From positions 186,001 to 250,000 of the forward strand of contig NZ_CP061008.1 in the NCBI RefSeq assembly GCF_014490035.1: a stretch of 64,000 bases of DNA. The letters are read 5' to 3'. Position numbers and translations under genes: made by a program. This document shows positions 46,800 to 54,922 of this stretch, one piece after another (position 1 is the first letter of the stretch; every line of letters starts with the position of its first letter). The notes under the pieces were generated by a model that was given only the letters and a program-made list of their open reading frames with translations, made no database searches and was not told where the DNA came from. The DNA comes from Achromobacter xylosoxidans (lineage in GTDB: Bacteria > Pseudomonadota > Gammaproteobacteria > Burkholderiales > Burkholderiaceae_B).

Positions 46800-47952
46800 A
46801 GGTAGGTCCGAAATCGAACGCCGCCGCGGCGAGCGGCAATCGGCGCTGCGCGAGCGGCGCCGCCACCGCTGGATCAACACGCTCATCGTGCTGGCGCCGG
46901 TCGCGTGCGCCCTGGTCTACCTGCTGCTCTTCGCCACGCCGCGCTACGAGGCGGAGTCGCGCTTCTTCGTGCAGTCGGCCTCGGGCCAGCAAGGCGGCGG
47001 AGGGGCCGCGGCCAGCCTGCTGACCACGGGCAACGCGGGCGGCATGCTGGGCGGCTTCGTGGATGGTTGGGCGGTCGCCGACTTCCTCAAGTCGCGCGAC
47101 GCCATGCAGCAGCTGGACAAGAAGGTCGGCCTGCGCCAGTACCTGATCCGTGCGGGCCTGGATCCGGTGAATCACCTGGCCGAAGACTCCAGCGAGGACG
47201 ATCTCTTCCGCGCCTACCGGGCTTCCGTCAAGGTTTCGTTCAATGCGCTGGAGCAGATCGACGTGCTGCGCGTGAGCGCATTTTCCTCGGAGGACGCCGC
47301 GCTGCTGTCCAGGGCGCTGATCGAGCTGGCCGAGAGCTTCGTCAGCTCGATGAACGAGAAAGGCGTCGCCGACAAGCTGAAAGTGAGCGAGGAAGCGGTC
47401 AAGCTCGCGGAGCAGAAGGCCCTGGCCGCCCGGGAAACGCTGACCGCATGGCGAACCACGCACGGCAACATCGATCCCACGGCCACGGTGACGATGCTGC
47501 TGAACCTCTCCAGCCAGCTCGAAGGCGAGCTCAACACTGCGCAGATCAATCTCGACAAGATCCGCGCGTTGGGCAACAAGGACCATTTCATGCTGCGGCC
47601 CGCCGAGATGCAGGTGACTTCCCTGAAGAAGCGGATCGCGGCCGTTCGTCAGCGCCTGAGCGGCGCGGGCAACACGGAAGCGAAACAGCTCAAGTCCTAC
47701 GAGGCGCTGCGCAACGCCCAGGCTTTCGCGGACTCGAACCTGACCCTGGCGCAGCAGACCTACCAGCAGGCCATGACGGATACGCTGCGACTGCAGCGTT
47801 ACCTGTCCATCATTGCGCAGCCGGTGCCCACGGACCGCCCGAGCAGTCCGCGCACGGGGATCCTGCTGCTGCAGGCGCTGGCGCTGGGTTTTGTGCTGAT
47901 GTTCATCGCTCGCGTGGCGTGGGCGTTGTTGAGAGGATTGCGTCATGGTTGA
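46777..47952 (+). CDS. vexD: KpsE/VexD-type capsule export inner-membrane protein
   Basis: 391 residues from the ATG at 46777, which has GGAGG eight bases upstream and overlaps the vexC-like gene by 23 bases. An earlier ATG at 46660 is open (430 residues, nearer to VexD's 434) but would overlap by 140 bases. One membrane helix follows an Arg-rich start (RHRWINTLIVLAPVACALVYLLLFATPRYEAESRFFVQS), then a long periplasmic coiled-coil-like region (SEEAVKLAEQKALAARETL; QLEGELNTAQINLDKIRAL) and a C-terminal helix (ILLLQALALGFVLMFIARVAWALL). KpsE proteins are polysaccharide co-polymerase/adaptor proteins between the ABC exporter and the outer-membrane channel. Confidence 0.88.
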   Translation: MRAESASEGRSEIERRRGERQSALRERRRHRWINTLIVLAPVACALVYLLLFATPRYEAESRFFVQSASGQQGGGGAAASLLTTGNAGGMLGGFVDGWAVADFLKSRDAMQQLDKKVGLRQYLIRAGLDPVNHLAEDSSEDDLFRAYRASVKVSFNALEQIDVLRVSAFSSEDAALLSRALIELAESFVSSMNEKGVADKLKVSEEAVKLAEQKALAARETLTAWRTTHGNIDPTATVTMLLNLSSQLEGELNTAQINLDKIRALGNKDHFMLRPAEMQVTSLKKRIAAVRQRLSGAGNTEAKQLKSYEALRNAQAFADSNLTLAQQTYQQAMTDTLRLQRYLSIIAQPVPTDRPSSPRTGILLLQALALGFVLMFIARVAWALLRGLRHG

Positions 47953-49849
47953 TACGGCAATTGCGGATCGTCCCGCTGGTACTGAGGCTGCGGCACGCTT
48001 GCGTGACGTGATCAGGCAGATTCATGCCTCGCCCGAGCCGCTGAACGACATGTCCATGCTGAAACCGGCGCTGCGCGAGGCTGCGCAGGGCTGGCGCGAT
48101 GCCCGCCGCCTGCTGGTTTCGCCCTTGGTGCGGGAAGGCAAACTGGTTGCCGCGATCGCCGCGCTGGAGATCATGGTGGCGGTCTATCCTGCGCGCGCCG
48201 ACGAGCGCCGCCTGCTCGCCAGCCTGTTCGGGCGCACGGAGCAATGGGACCGCGCCATCGCCGAGGCGGACGCCGCCGCAGGCATCGAGCCCGGCGCGGC
48301 GGCGCTGCATGCGGCGCGCATCCAGTTGCGCGTGCAGGCCGGCCGCGTGGCCGAGGCTGCCGAGGTCGCGCGCGCGACCAGGAACCTGGCGGAAAACGAG
48401 CCTGGCGAAGCCTACCCCTGGCTGATGGCCTTCGTGCGCAATGGCGATGCGGCCGAGGCGGCAGGCATGGCCGCCGCCTTGGACCCGCGAGAGCTGCCCA
48501 ACGAGCGCGTGGCGACGATGGCCGTGCGCGCCCTGCTGGATGACGGCAGGGTGGCGGCCGCCATCGCCTTCGGCGACGCGGCCCTGGGCGCGGGCCACGA
48601 CTGCGCGGTCCTGCGTTCGTCCCTGGGTCTGGCGCATCTGCGGCGCGGCACCGAAGACGACCGCAAGGTACATGCGCTGGCGCACTTCGAGGCCGGTCTG
48701 AGCGCGGCGCCTGCGGATGTCAGGCTGTTGACGCTGCATGGCGAGACCCTGCTGCGCGCCGGGCGCTACAAGGAAGCCCTGACGCCGTTGAAGCAGGCCA
48801 TCGACCTGGCGCCGGATCTGGAGCAGACGCGGGCCTTCTATGCGCGCGCGCTGCGCTACACGCTGCAGTACGACGCGGCGGCCGACCAGATGATGCATTT
48901 GCTGGAGAAGTCGCCCGAAAAGCAGCTCTGGCAGCGTGCGGCCATCAGCGCGCTGTCGCAGGCGGGCCGCAAGCAGGAGGCCGAGACGCTCTTCGGGCAG
49001 TACGTGGCGCAACGCGGCCAGCGGCTGCCGGCGACCTTCCAGGAGGCCATGACGCAGCTGGAGGAACGGCTGCACACCGCACCGATCCCGCAGGCGCGCC
49101 TGGACTGGGCCTGGTCGATGCGCGGCGACACCAGTATCGATCGCGCGCAATGGGAGCGCCGTGCGCGCTGGGGCCATCTGGTGGACCACCTGCTGTTCGA
49201 CTGGCTCGAATGCCGCGAGGAAAGCGTCGAAGAGGCCATGCAGGTGTTGGGAGAGCTGGATACCGGCGAGCGCTTCTTCGCGCCGCTGCTGGCGGGCGGC
49301 AAGGGCGTGGTGGTCGCCACCGCGCACGTCGGCCCCATGTATGCCGGGCTGATGGCGCTGGAACTGGTGGGCATCCCGTCGCGCTGGCTGGCGACCGCGC
49401 CCAGCATCGCGCAGAGCAGCTACTCCGCGGCGCTGATCTCCACCGCCGACCAGACCGAGGCGCAGGTCGCCAAGGCCTGCATGCGCGCGTTGACGTCGGG
49501 CTACGTGCTCTGCCTGGCGATAGACGGCGCGGCCAATCCGGCGGCGCCTCGCACCACCTTCGAAGGGCAGGACGTGACTTACTCCGGCTTCGCGTCCCAC
49601 CTGGCGCATCGCATGGGCGTGCCCTCGGTGTTCTACGCGCCGCGCTGGGAGAACGGCCGCGTCGCCTACACGCTGGAGATGCTGCCCGCGGCCAAGCCTG
49701 GCGAGGACGCCGAGGCGTATTCCCTGCGCTGGCAGCAGGCCTATTTCGAACGGCTCAGGGAGCATCTGGCCGGTCCTCCGGAAAACCTGCGCCTGAGCGG
49801 CGGCATCTGGCGCCACGTCACGGCCGCGGACAAGTCCGCGCAGCAATAG
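47945..49849 (+). CDS. vexE: VexE-like TPR-acyltransferase for the capsule lipid end
   Basis: 634 residues, close to VexE's 659. The N-terminal ~330 residues are helical with TPR-like repeats (AAIAALEIMVAVYPARADERRLLASLFGRTEQWDRAIAEADAAAG; ...LLTLHGETLLRAGRYKEALTPLKQAIDLAPD). The C-terminal ~270 residues resemble the LpxL/HtrB acyltransferase fold: GGKGVVVATAHVGPMYAGLMALEL, and TTFEGQDVTYSGFASHLAHRMGVPSVFYA. The family's H-x4-D/E appears as H-VGPM-Y, so the acidic residue is not where expected. VexE is known to acylate the reducing end of Vi antigen. Start overlaps vexD by 8 bases. Confidence 0.82.
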   Translation: MVDTAIADRPAGTEAAARLRDVIRQIHASPEPLNDMSMLKPALREAAQGWRDARRLLVSPLVREGKLVAAIAALEIMVAVYPARADERRLLASLFGRTEQWDRAIAEADAAAGIEPGAAALHAARIQLRVQAGRVAEAAEVARATRNLAENEPGEAYPWLMAFVRNGDAAEAAGMAAALDPRELPNERVATMAVRALLDDGRVAAAIAFGDAALGAGHDCAVLRSSLGLAHLRRGTEDDRKVHALAHFEAGLSAAPADVRLLTLHGETLLRAGRYKEALTPLKQAIDLAPDLEQTRAFYARALRYTLQYDAAADQMMHLLEKSPEKQLWQRAAISALSQAGRKQEAETLFGQYVAQRGQRLPATFQEAMTQLEERLHTAPIPQARLDWAWSMRGDTSIDRAQWERRARWGHLVDHLLFDWLECREESVEEAMQVLGELDTGERFFAPLLAGGKGVVVATAHVGPMYAGLMALELVGIPSRWLATAPSIAQSSYSAALISTADQTEAQVAKACMRALTSGYVLCLAIDGAANPAAPRTTFEGQDVTYSGFASHLAHRMGVPSVFYAPRWENGRVAYTLEMLPAAKPGEDAEAYSLRWQQAYFERLREHLAGPPENLRLSGGIWRHVTAADKSAQQ

Positions 49850-49861
49850 GAGCGAGTGCCG

Positions 49862-51082
49862 ATGAAGGCTGCAATCAAAACCGCGGGCTGGCTGCTTGCC
49901 CTGGCCATGTCGTACGGCGGGACGGCCACCGCCGCTGAAACGTGCAAAAGCCCGGACGAGCATTGTCCGTCCGTCGCGGCGCTGCTGCAGCAGCGCGAGG
50001 GCTACGGCGCCCGGGCCACGGGCGGCCTGGGCGGCAAGTTCATCGACGTCACGTCCGATCAGGATTCGGGTCCCGGAACGCTGCGCGCCGCGTTGGCGCA
50101 GGCAAAGAAAGGACCTACCTGGATACGCTTCGCCTCCGACATGACCATCGTCCTGGATACGCAGCTGCGCGTGCCGTCCAACACGACGATAGACGGGCGC
50201 GGCAGGCGCGTCACCCTGATCGACGATGGCTTGGGCGTGTATGGCAGCAAGAACGTCATCCTCACGCACCTGACGATAGACGGACGCCTGTCGCGGCTTA
50301 CGCAGGCCGTGAACGTGGCCAACAACAGCCGTGATGTGTGGGTCGATCACATGGATCTGTCGCGGATGTCAGACCGGCTGCTGAACGTGAAGAACGGGTC
50401 GACCGACGTCACGATCTCATGGACCAAGTTCCACAATTCGAACAAGGTCATGTTGCTCAACAACATTACGTCGAAGAACCTTTACGCCAACTACGACCGC
50501 GACTCGATAGCGCGCGTGACGCTGCACCACAACTACTTCCTCAACACCGTGCAGCGCAATCCGCGCGGGCAGTTCGGCACCTTCCACCTGTTCAACAATC
50601 TGCTGGAAGATTGGGATTTCTATGGCATGAGTTTCAGCCTGGAGGCCAAGGCCCTGGTCGAAGGCAATATCTTCAAGAACTCCGCGCAGCGCAAATGCGT
50701 GGAGCCGGAGTTCTTCCCCACGGTGGAAGGCATCAACGTGAACTATTGCCACTACATTCCGGTCGCCGCCAAGCGCAGCGCGCTGGAGAATGGCGAATCC
50801 GACCGCGGCGCCTATGAGACGCGGAAGGACGAACACGGTTATACGCGCGATTACAAGGCCTTCCTGCGGCTGAAGGACAATCTGTATCTGGGCGACGCGA
50901 AGCCGGTGTTGCAGGACTACCGGCCCGAGGCTGCGCCGACGCCGCCGTATTGCTATGGCTATGAAAAGCCCACGGCGGAGCTGGCGGAGAAGATCCGCAA
51001 GTTCGCGGGGAATACGGGCGGGGACACGCCGTTGCCGGTGTCCAGGACCGGGTCGGATTGCGGGGGATCTCCAGGCCAGTAG
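49862..51082 (+). CDS. vexL: Secreted polysaccharide lyase of pectate-lyase-type beta-helix (VexL-like)
   Basis: 406 residues; signal peptide to ATAA-E. The rest is a right-handed beta-helix with the pectate lyase pattern: SGPGTLRAALAQ, RVPSNTTIDGRG, SKNVILTHLTIDG, VWVDHMDLSRMSDRLLNVKNGSTDVTISWTKFHNSNKVMLL, and RVTLHHNYFLNTVQRNPRGQFGTFHLFNNLLEDW (catalytic Arg region NPRG). AGGAG precedes the ATG, 12 bases after vexE. A periplasmic depolymerase of this kind (VexL) is described from Vi-antigen producers such as Achromobacter; it cuts the uronate polymer in the periplasm. Substrate here is inferred from location. Confidence 0.85.
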   Translation: MKAAIKTAGWLLALAMSYGGTATAAETCKSPDEHCPSVAALLQQREGYGARATGGLGGKFIDVTSDQDSGPGTLRAALAQAKKGPTWIRFASDMTIVLDTQLRVPSNTTIDGRGRRVTLIDDGLGVYGSKNVILTHLTIDGRLSRLTQAVNVANNSRDVWVDHMDLSRMSDRLLNVKNGSTDVTISWTKFHNSNKVMLLNNITSKNLYANYDRDSIARVTLHHNYFLNTVQRNPRGQFGTFHLFNNLLEDWDFYGMSFSLEAKALVEGNIFKNSAQRKCVEPEFFPTVEGINVNYCHYIPVAAKRSALENGESDRGAYETRKDEHGYTRDYKAFLRLKDNLYLGDAKPVLQDYRPEAAPTPPYCYGYEKPTAELAEKIRKFAGNTGGDTPLPVSRTGSDCGGSPGQ

Positions 51083-51140
51083 TCTCGCGGTTCGCAGAAG
51101 CGGAGCCGGACCATGCGGATTGAAGCTAGGTGCTGTTCGC

Positions 51141-51270
51141 GAAATACAGCCTATGATTTGTTTTTAGAGAATACAAATCATAGGCTGTGAAAAGCCACAA
51201 ACCACATTGTGTATTTCAGATTAACAGCCTAGACTTTGTATATCTGAAATACAGCTTGAGGTTTGTATTA
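51141..51270. promoter_or_regulatory. HipB operator array upstream of hipBA
   Basis: A dense set of repeats in an AT-rich 130-bp stretch. A perfect 16-bp inverted repeat, ACAGCCTATGATTTGT (51146-51161) and its complement (51173-51188), is separated by 11 bases. Related half-sites ACAGCCTAGACTTTGT (51224) and ACAGCTTGAGGTTTGT (51251) follow. A second inverted repeat, GTATTTCAGA / TCTGAAATAC (51211-51220, 51243-51252), lies between them. GAAATACAGC occurs twice (51141, 51246). The last half-site runs up to the hipB start codon. This is the usual multi-operator layout for HipB autorepression. Confidence 0.8.
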
Positions 51271-51527
51271 TGGATTTCACCGTACGCACCGCGACACAAT
51301 TACCGGCCTTGCTCCAGGGGTTTCGCAAAGAGGCCGGCTTGACTCAGGCGGCCACGGCCTTGCGCCTTGGGGTCACACAACAGACTTTGTCCGCCCTGGA
51401 ACGCAATGCCGACAAGGTCAGCGCAGACCGGCTGCTGCAGCTGTTGAGCATCCTGGGGGTCGAAATGGTCCTGCGCCAGCAAGGGGCGCAGCCGGGACCC
51501 GAAACAACATCCGAACCCAGCTGGTAA
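51270..51527 (+). CDS. hipB: HipB-like antitoxin (XRE helix-turn-helix)
   Basis: 85 residues. The helix-turn-helix LLQGFRKEAGLTQAATALRLGVTQQTLSALERNADKVSADRLLQLLSILGVEMVL matches HipB. It should bind the operator array directly upstream and hold HipA inactive. Its C-terminal tail QGAQPGPETTSEPSW ends in the Trp that HipB-type antitoxins often carry. hipA begins 4 bp downstream, so they are one operon. Confidence 0.9.
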   Translation: MDFTVRTATQLPALLQGFRKEAGLTQAATALRLGVTQQTLSALERNADKVSADRLLQLLSILGVEMVLRQQGAQPGPETTSEPSW

Positions 51528-51531
51528 AGCC

Positions 51532-52884
51532 ATGGGGCGACGTTCACATGCGCAGATCCTGGGCCTATGGATGAATGGCACCTATGTCGGAGAGTGGAGC
51601 AATCGACCCCACGCCGGCGAGGTCCTGCAGTACGACAAGGACTGGGTCGCCTCCGCGCCGGGCAGGCCATTGTCGCTGTCCCTGCCCTTCACGCCGGGCA
51701 ATGGCCCGCATCGTGGCGACGTGGTCCGCGCATACTTCGAAAACCTGCTGCCCGACAGCAAGGAAATCCGCGAACGGGTTGCGCGCCGGTTCCGGGCGGG
51801 ATCGACCGACGCGTTCGCCCTGCTTGCCGAGATCGGCCGTGATTGCGCCGGCGCCTTGCAGATCCTGCCTGCGGGAACAGCGCCTGCAGACGTGACGTCG
51901 GTGCAAGCCTCGCCCTTGAACGATGCCCAGGTGGCGCAGCTGTTGCGCAGCGTGCCGGCGCCGGCGCTTCTCGGCGGCCAGGCCATCGCCGAGGATGATT
52001 TCCGCATTTCCATCGCAGGTGCGCAAGAGAAGACCGCCTTGCTGCGGATGGACGGACAATGGTGTTTGCCCCAAGGCGCCACGCCGACGACTCACATCCT
52101 CAAGTTGCCATTGGGGCTGGTCGGCAATATGAAGTTCGATCTGAGCGAATCGGTGGAAAACGAATGGCTGTGCTCGGAGATCCTGGCTGCCTACGGCATG
52201 CCCGTGGCGCGCACGGAAGTACTGAGCTTCGAAGACATGAAGGTGCTCGCCGTTGAACGTTTCGACCGCCGCTGGCAGGACGGCGGAGACGGAGCCCGTG
52301 GTCTCATCCGCCTGCCGCAGGAAGACATGTGTCAGGCCACCGGCACCCCGCCGCACCTGAAGTACGAGGCGGATGGCGGACCCGGCATCGAGCGCATTAT
52401 GAGTCTGCTCGAAACCTCGCGCCATGCAGAGCATGACCGGCGGACATTTTTCCAGGCTCAGGTCCTGTTCTGGATGCTATGCGCAACGGACGGCCACGCG
52501 AAGAACTTCAGCCTGTTCTTGCGGCCTGGCGGGGCATATGAACTTACCCCGCTATACGACGTGCTGTCCGCTTATCCGATCCTGGGCGAAGGGCCAGGCA
52601 AACTGTCGCCTGTCCGCGCGAAGATGGCGATGGCCGTGCGCTCGAAGAACCCACACTGGCGCATGCGCGACATCCAGCGCCGCCACTGGCTGACGGCGGG
52701 CGCGCGACATGGCGTCGTGACGCCGGACGGCCAGGGAGTCCAGTTCGTCGTGGACGATCTGATCGCGCGCACGCCAGAGGCTGTGCGCATGGTCCGCGCC
52801 AGATTGCCGCCGGGATTTCCGCAGGCGGTAGCGGACGGCATACTGGGCGGCTTGCAGGCGGCGGCGGACAGGCTCGCCACGTAG
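51532..52884 (+). CDS. hipA: HipA-like serine/threonine kinase toxin
   Basis: A 450-residue HipA, which inactivates glutamyl-tRNA synthetase by phosphorylation and slows growth. N-terminal domain: LGLWMNGTYVGEWS..LSLSLPFTPG, then LPDSKEIRERVARRF. The kinase parts are present: the P-loop-like SIAGAQEKTALLR (near residue 160, with the autophosphorylation Ser position), AVERFDRRW, the catalytic ATDGHAKNFSLFL (near 318) and TPLYDVLSAYP (near 338). All essential residues seem intact. It ends 30 bp before the convergent AraC gene. Frame length is normal. Confidence 0.93.
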   Translation: MGRRSHAQILGLWMNGTYVGEWSNRPHAGEVLQYDKDWVASAPGRPLSLSLPFTPGNGPHRGDVVRAYFENLLPDSKEIRERVARRFRAGSTDAFALLAEIGRDCAGALQILPAGTAPADVTSVQASPLNDAQVAQLLRSVPAPALLGGQAIAEDDFRISIAGAQEKTALLRMDGQWCLPQGATPTTHILKLPLGLVGNMKFDLSESVENEWLCSEILAAYGMPVARTEVLSFEDMKVLAVERFDRRWQDGGDGARGLIRLPQEDMCQATGTPPHLKYEADGGPGIERIMSLLETSRHAEHDRRTFFQAQVLFWMLCATDGHAKNFSLFLRPGGAYELTPLYDVLSAYPILGEGPGKLSPVRAKMAMAVRSKNPHWRMRDIQRRHWLTAGARHGVVTPDGQGVQFVVDDLIARTPEAVRMVRARLPPGFPQAVADGILGGLQAAADRLAT

Positions 52885-52914
52885 CTTTGGCGCGTGCGTA
52901 GCGGCGACTGCAAT

Positions 52915-53682
52915 TCATCGCTCGTTGAGTACATACCGCCCCGGCGTCTCCCCCGTCATCTGCCGGAAGTACGCGATAAACGCGCTGTCGCTGGCAAAGC
53001 CCAGATCGAACGCCACCGCGGTCACGCTCTGGCCCGCAGCCAGCAGATCCACGGCGCGCAGCAGGCGCCAGAGCTGCCGCCAGGCCTGATAGCTCATGCC
53101 GGTTTCGCGTTGGAAGATCCGGGTGATGGTGCGCGCGCTCGCGCCGACACGTTGCGATAGCGCATCCAGTTCGGGCGGCAGTTCCTCCAGGTTCAGGCCG
53201 GCCAGGCGGCGATCCGTGGGCACGGGCAGCAGCATGGGCTCCTGTCTTGCCGCGCGCAATTCGTCCATGCACACGGCCAGCAGGTTGCACGGCGCGCCCT
53301 GGGACCAGTCGGCGTCAAAGGGTTCCAGGCTGATGCGCTCGAACACCTCGCGCAATAGCGGGGTCATCGAAAGTATGGCCGCGGCGGCCGCGGGCGCCGC
53401 GATACGCGCGGTGTCCAGATAGATCGAGCGGTACTCGACTTCGCCGCGGATCATGACGCGGTGCTCGGTTCCAGGCGGTATCCATGCCGCGCGGATCGGA
53501 GGCAGTACCGCGATCAACCCCGGCATTGCGAGGCGGATGGAACCCGCGTGAGCAAAGAGCAATTGGCCCCGGCCATGGCTATGCAGGCCGGAATCGTGCC
53601 GTATCAGGCGCGATGCGATGCCCGTCACCGGCTGGGCCATGGTGTCGGGGTTGAACGCGTCGGTGGGTGCGAGCCTGGCCAT
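52915..53682 (-). CDS. AraC-family transcriptional regulator
   Basis: 255 residues with an N-terminal cupin sensor (HDSGLHSHGRGQLLFAHAGSIRLAMPGLIAVLPPIRAAWIPPGTEHRV) and a C-terminal double helix-turn-helix (LSQRVGASARTITRIFQRETGMSYQAWRQLWRLLRAVDLLAAGQSVTAVAFDLGFASDSAFIAYFRQMTGETPGRY). The cupin and start are like NimR/YeaM. Divergent from a Bcr-type MFS pump 92 bp away, an arrangement also seen for nimR-nimT in E. coli; it likely senses that pump's substrate. Confidence 0.92.
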   Translation of the reverse strand: MARLAPTDAFNPDTMAQPVTGIASRLIRHDSGLHSHGRGQLLFAHAGSIRLAMPGLIAVLPPIRAAWIPPGTEHRVMIRGEVEYRSIYLDTARIAAPAAAAAILSMTPLLREVFERISLEPFDADWSQGAPCNLLAVCMDELRAARQEPMLLPVPTDRRLAGLNLEELPPELDALSQRVGASARTITRIFQRETGMSYQAWRQLWRLLRAVDLLAAGQSVTAVAFDLGFASDSAFIAYFRQMTGETPGRYVLNER

Positions 53683-53774
53683 TTGTCCGAGTTCCGATGT
53701 TTTTTGTCTTCCTGGCTACAACGGCGAAGGCGACGGCCGGCTAAAAAACGGACTCTCCGTTTACCGATACCGCC

Positions 53775-54905
53775 ATGTCCCGCCGTCCGCCTCTTCTGCT
53801 CGTCATTCCGCTGCTGAGTTTTCCGCAGATCGTCGAGACGATGTACAGCCCCGCCTTGCCGTTGATCGCAACAGCCTATCGGGCCACGCCAGAGGAAGCT
53901 GCGCAGACGCTCTCGCTCTGGTTCGTGGCCTTTGCCTTCGGCGTGGTGGTCTGGGGTCGTCTATGTGATTCCCGGGGCCGCCGGCCGGCGCTGCTGGCAG
54001 GGCTGGCGCTATATGCACTGGGCGCGGGCTGGGTCATGGCAGCGGGCGATTTCACGCAGTTGCTCGCTGCCAGATTGATCTGCGCCTTCGGCGCGGCCGC
54101 GGGCTCAATCGTAACGCAGACGGCGCTGCGGGATAGCTATCAGGGTCCGACGCTGGCCCGGGTCTTCTCCATTCTGGGAATGGCGTTGGCCGCGAGCCCT
54201 GCGGTCGGCATGTATGCCGGGCAGGAGATCGCGGCGGCCGGCGGGCTCCAGGGCGTCTTTCTCGCGCTGGTCCTGCTCGCCGTCGCGCTGCTCGGGGCCA
54301 GCGCATTGCTGTGGCCGGAAACCCGGCCGCAGTCCCATGCGGCGGCGCCCTTCTGGCCGACGCTGCGCGCCATGCTGCAAGACCGGGCGATCTGGCGCAG
54401 CGCGGCGCTGATCGCCATTTTCAACCTGGCGATTTTCGGCTATTACCAGCTGGGTCCATTCCTTTTCGCCCGCTTGCAGGATGCGTGGTTGGGGTTCGGC
54501 GAAAGCGGGTTGGCGCTGGCCGCGGCGTCGCTGTGCGGCGCGTTCCTGAACACGGCGCTGCTGCGGCGGGGGTATGCGTCCGAACGCCTCGTCCTGCTGG
54601 GTATTGGTCTGATGGCGCCAGGCGCGGCGCTGGTTGCCGCGTTTATCGGGAGTCCGGCGTTTCTCATCGGCATGGCCGTGATTGCAGCGGCCTACGCGAT
54701 CGCGATACCCAACATCCTGGCCCATGCCTTGCGCGCCTATGCCTGCGCCGCGGGGACGGCTGGCGCGATCTTGAGCCTGATCTACTACAACCTGCTGGGG
54801 GCCTCGTTGGTTCTTGCGGGGCTGGGGCAAAGGCTGGACCTATTGTTGGGCTGCTGTGCCCTGTTGGCGGCCGCCGTGCACGTGAAATGGCGCCCCGGCG
54901 CTTGA
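53775..54905 (+). CDS. Bcr/CflA-type multidrug MFS transporter
   Basis: A 376-residue 12-helix exporter. LLSFPQIVETMYSPALPLIATAYRAT matches the Bcr/CflA opening (with D-x-Y-x-P replaced by T-x-Y-x-P), LWFVAFAFGVVVWGRLCDSRGRRPALLAGLALYALG is the MFS loop 2-3 motif, and RLICAFGAAAGSIVTQTALRDSY the family's motif C region. Divergent from the AraC regulator. The substrate, likely a toxic small molecule, is unknown. Confidence 0.9.
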   Translation: MSRRPPLLLVIPLLSFPQIVETMYSPALPLIATAYRATPEEAAQTLSLWFVAFAFGVVVWGRLCDSRGRRPALLAGLALYALGAGWVMAAGDFTQLLAARLICAFGAAAGSIVTQTALRDSYQGPTLARVFSILGMALAASPAVGMYAGQEIAAAGGLQGVFLALVLLAVALLGASALLWPETRPQSHAAAPFWPTLRAMLQDRAIWRSAALIAIFNLAIFGYYQLGPFLFARLQDAWLGFGESGLALAAASLCGAFLNTALLRRGYASERLVLLGIGLMAPGAALVAAFIGSPAFLIGMAVIAAAYAIAIPNILAHALRAYACAAGTAGAILSLIYYNLLGASLVLAGLGQRLDLLLGCCALLAAAVHVKWRPGA

Positions 54906-54922
54906 GGCGGGGCTCATGCGCC

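Noticed and set aside
47903-50350. An 815-codon antisense frame across vexE and the lyase gene
   Set aside because: It crosses two well-supported genes and shows no recognisable domain.
51146-51188. The perfect 16-bp inverted repeat as an invertible promoter or insertion remnant
   Set aside because: The 11-base spacer is too short for an invertible promoter, and related half-sites downstream point to HipB operators.
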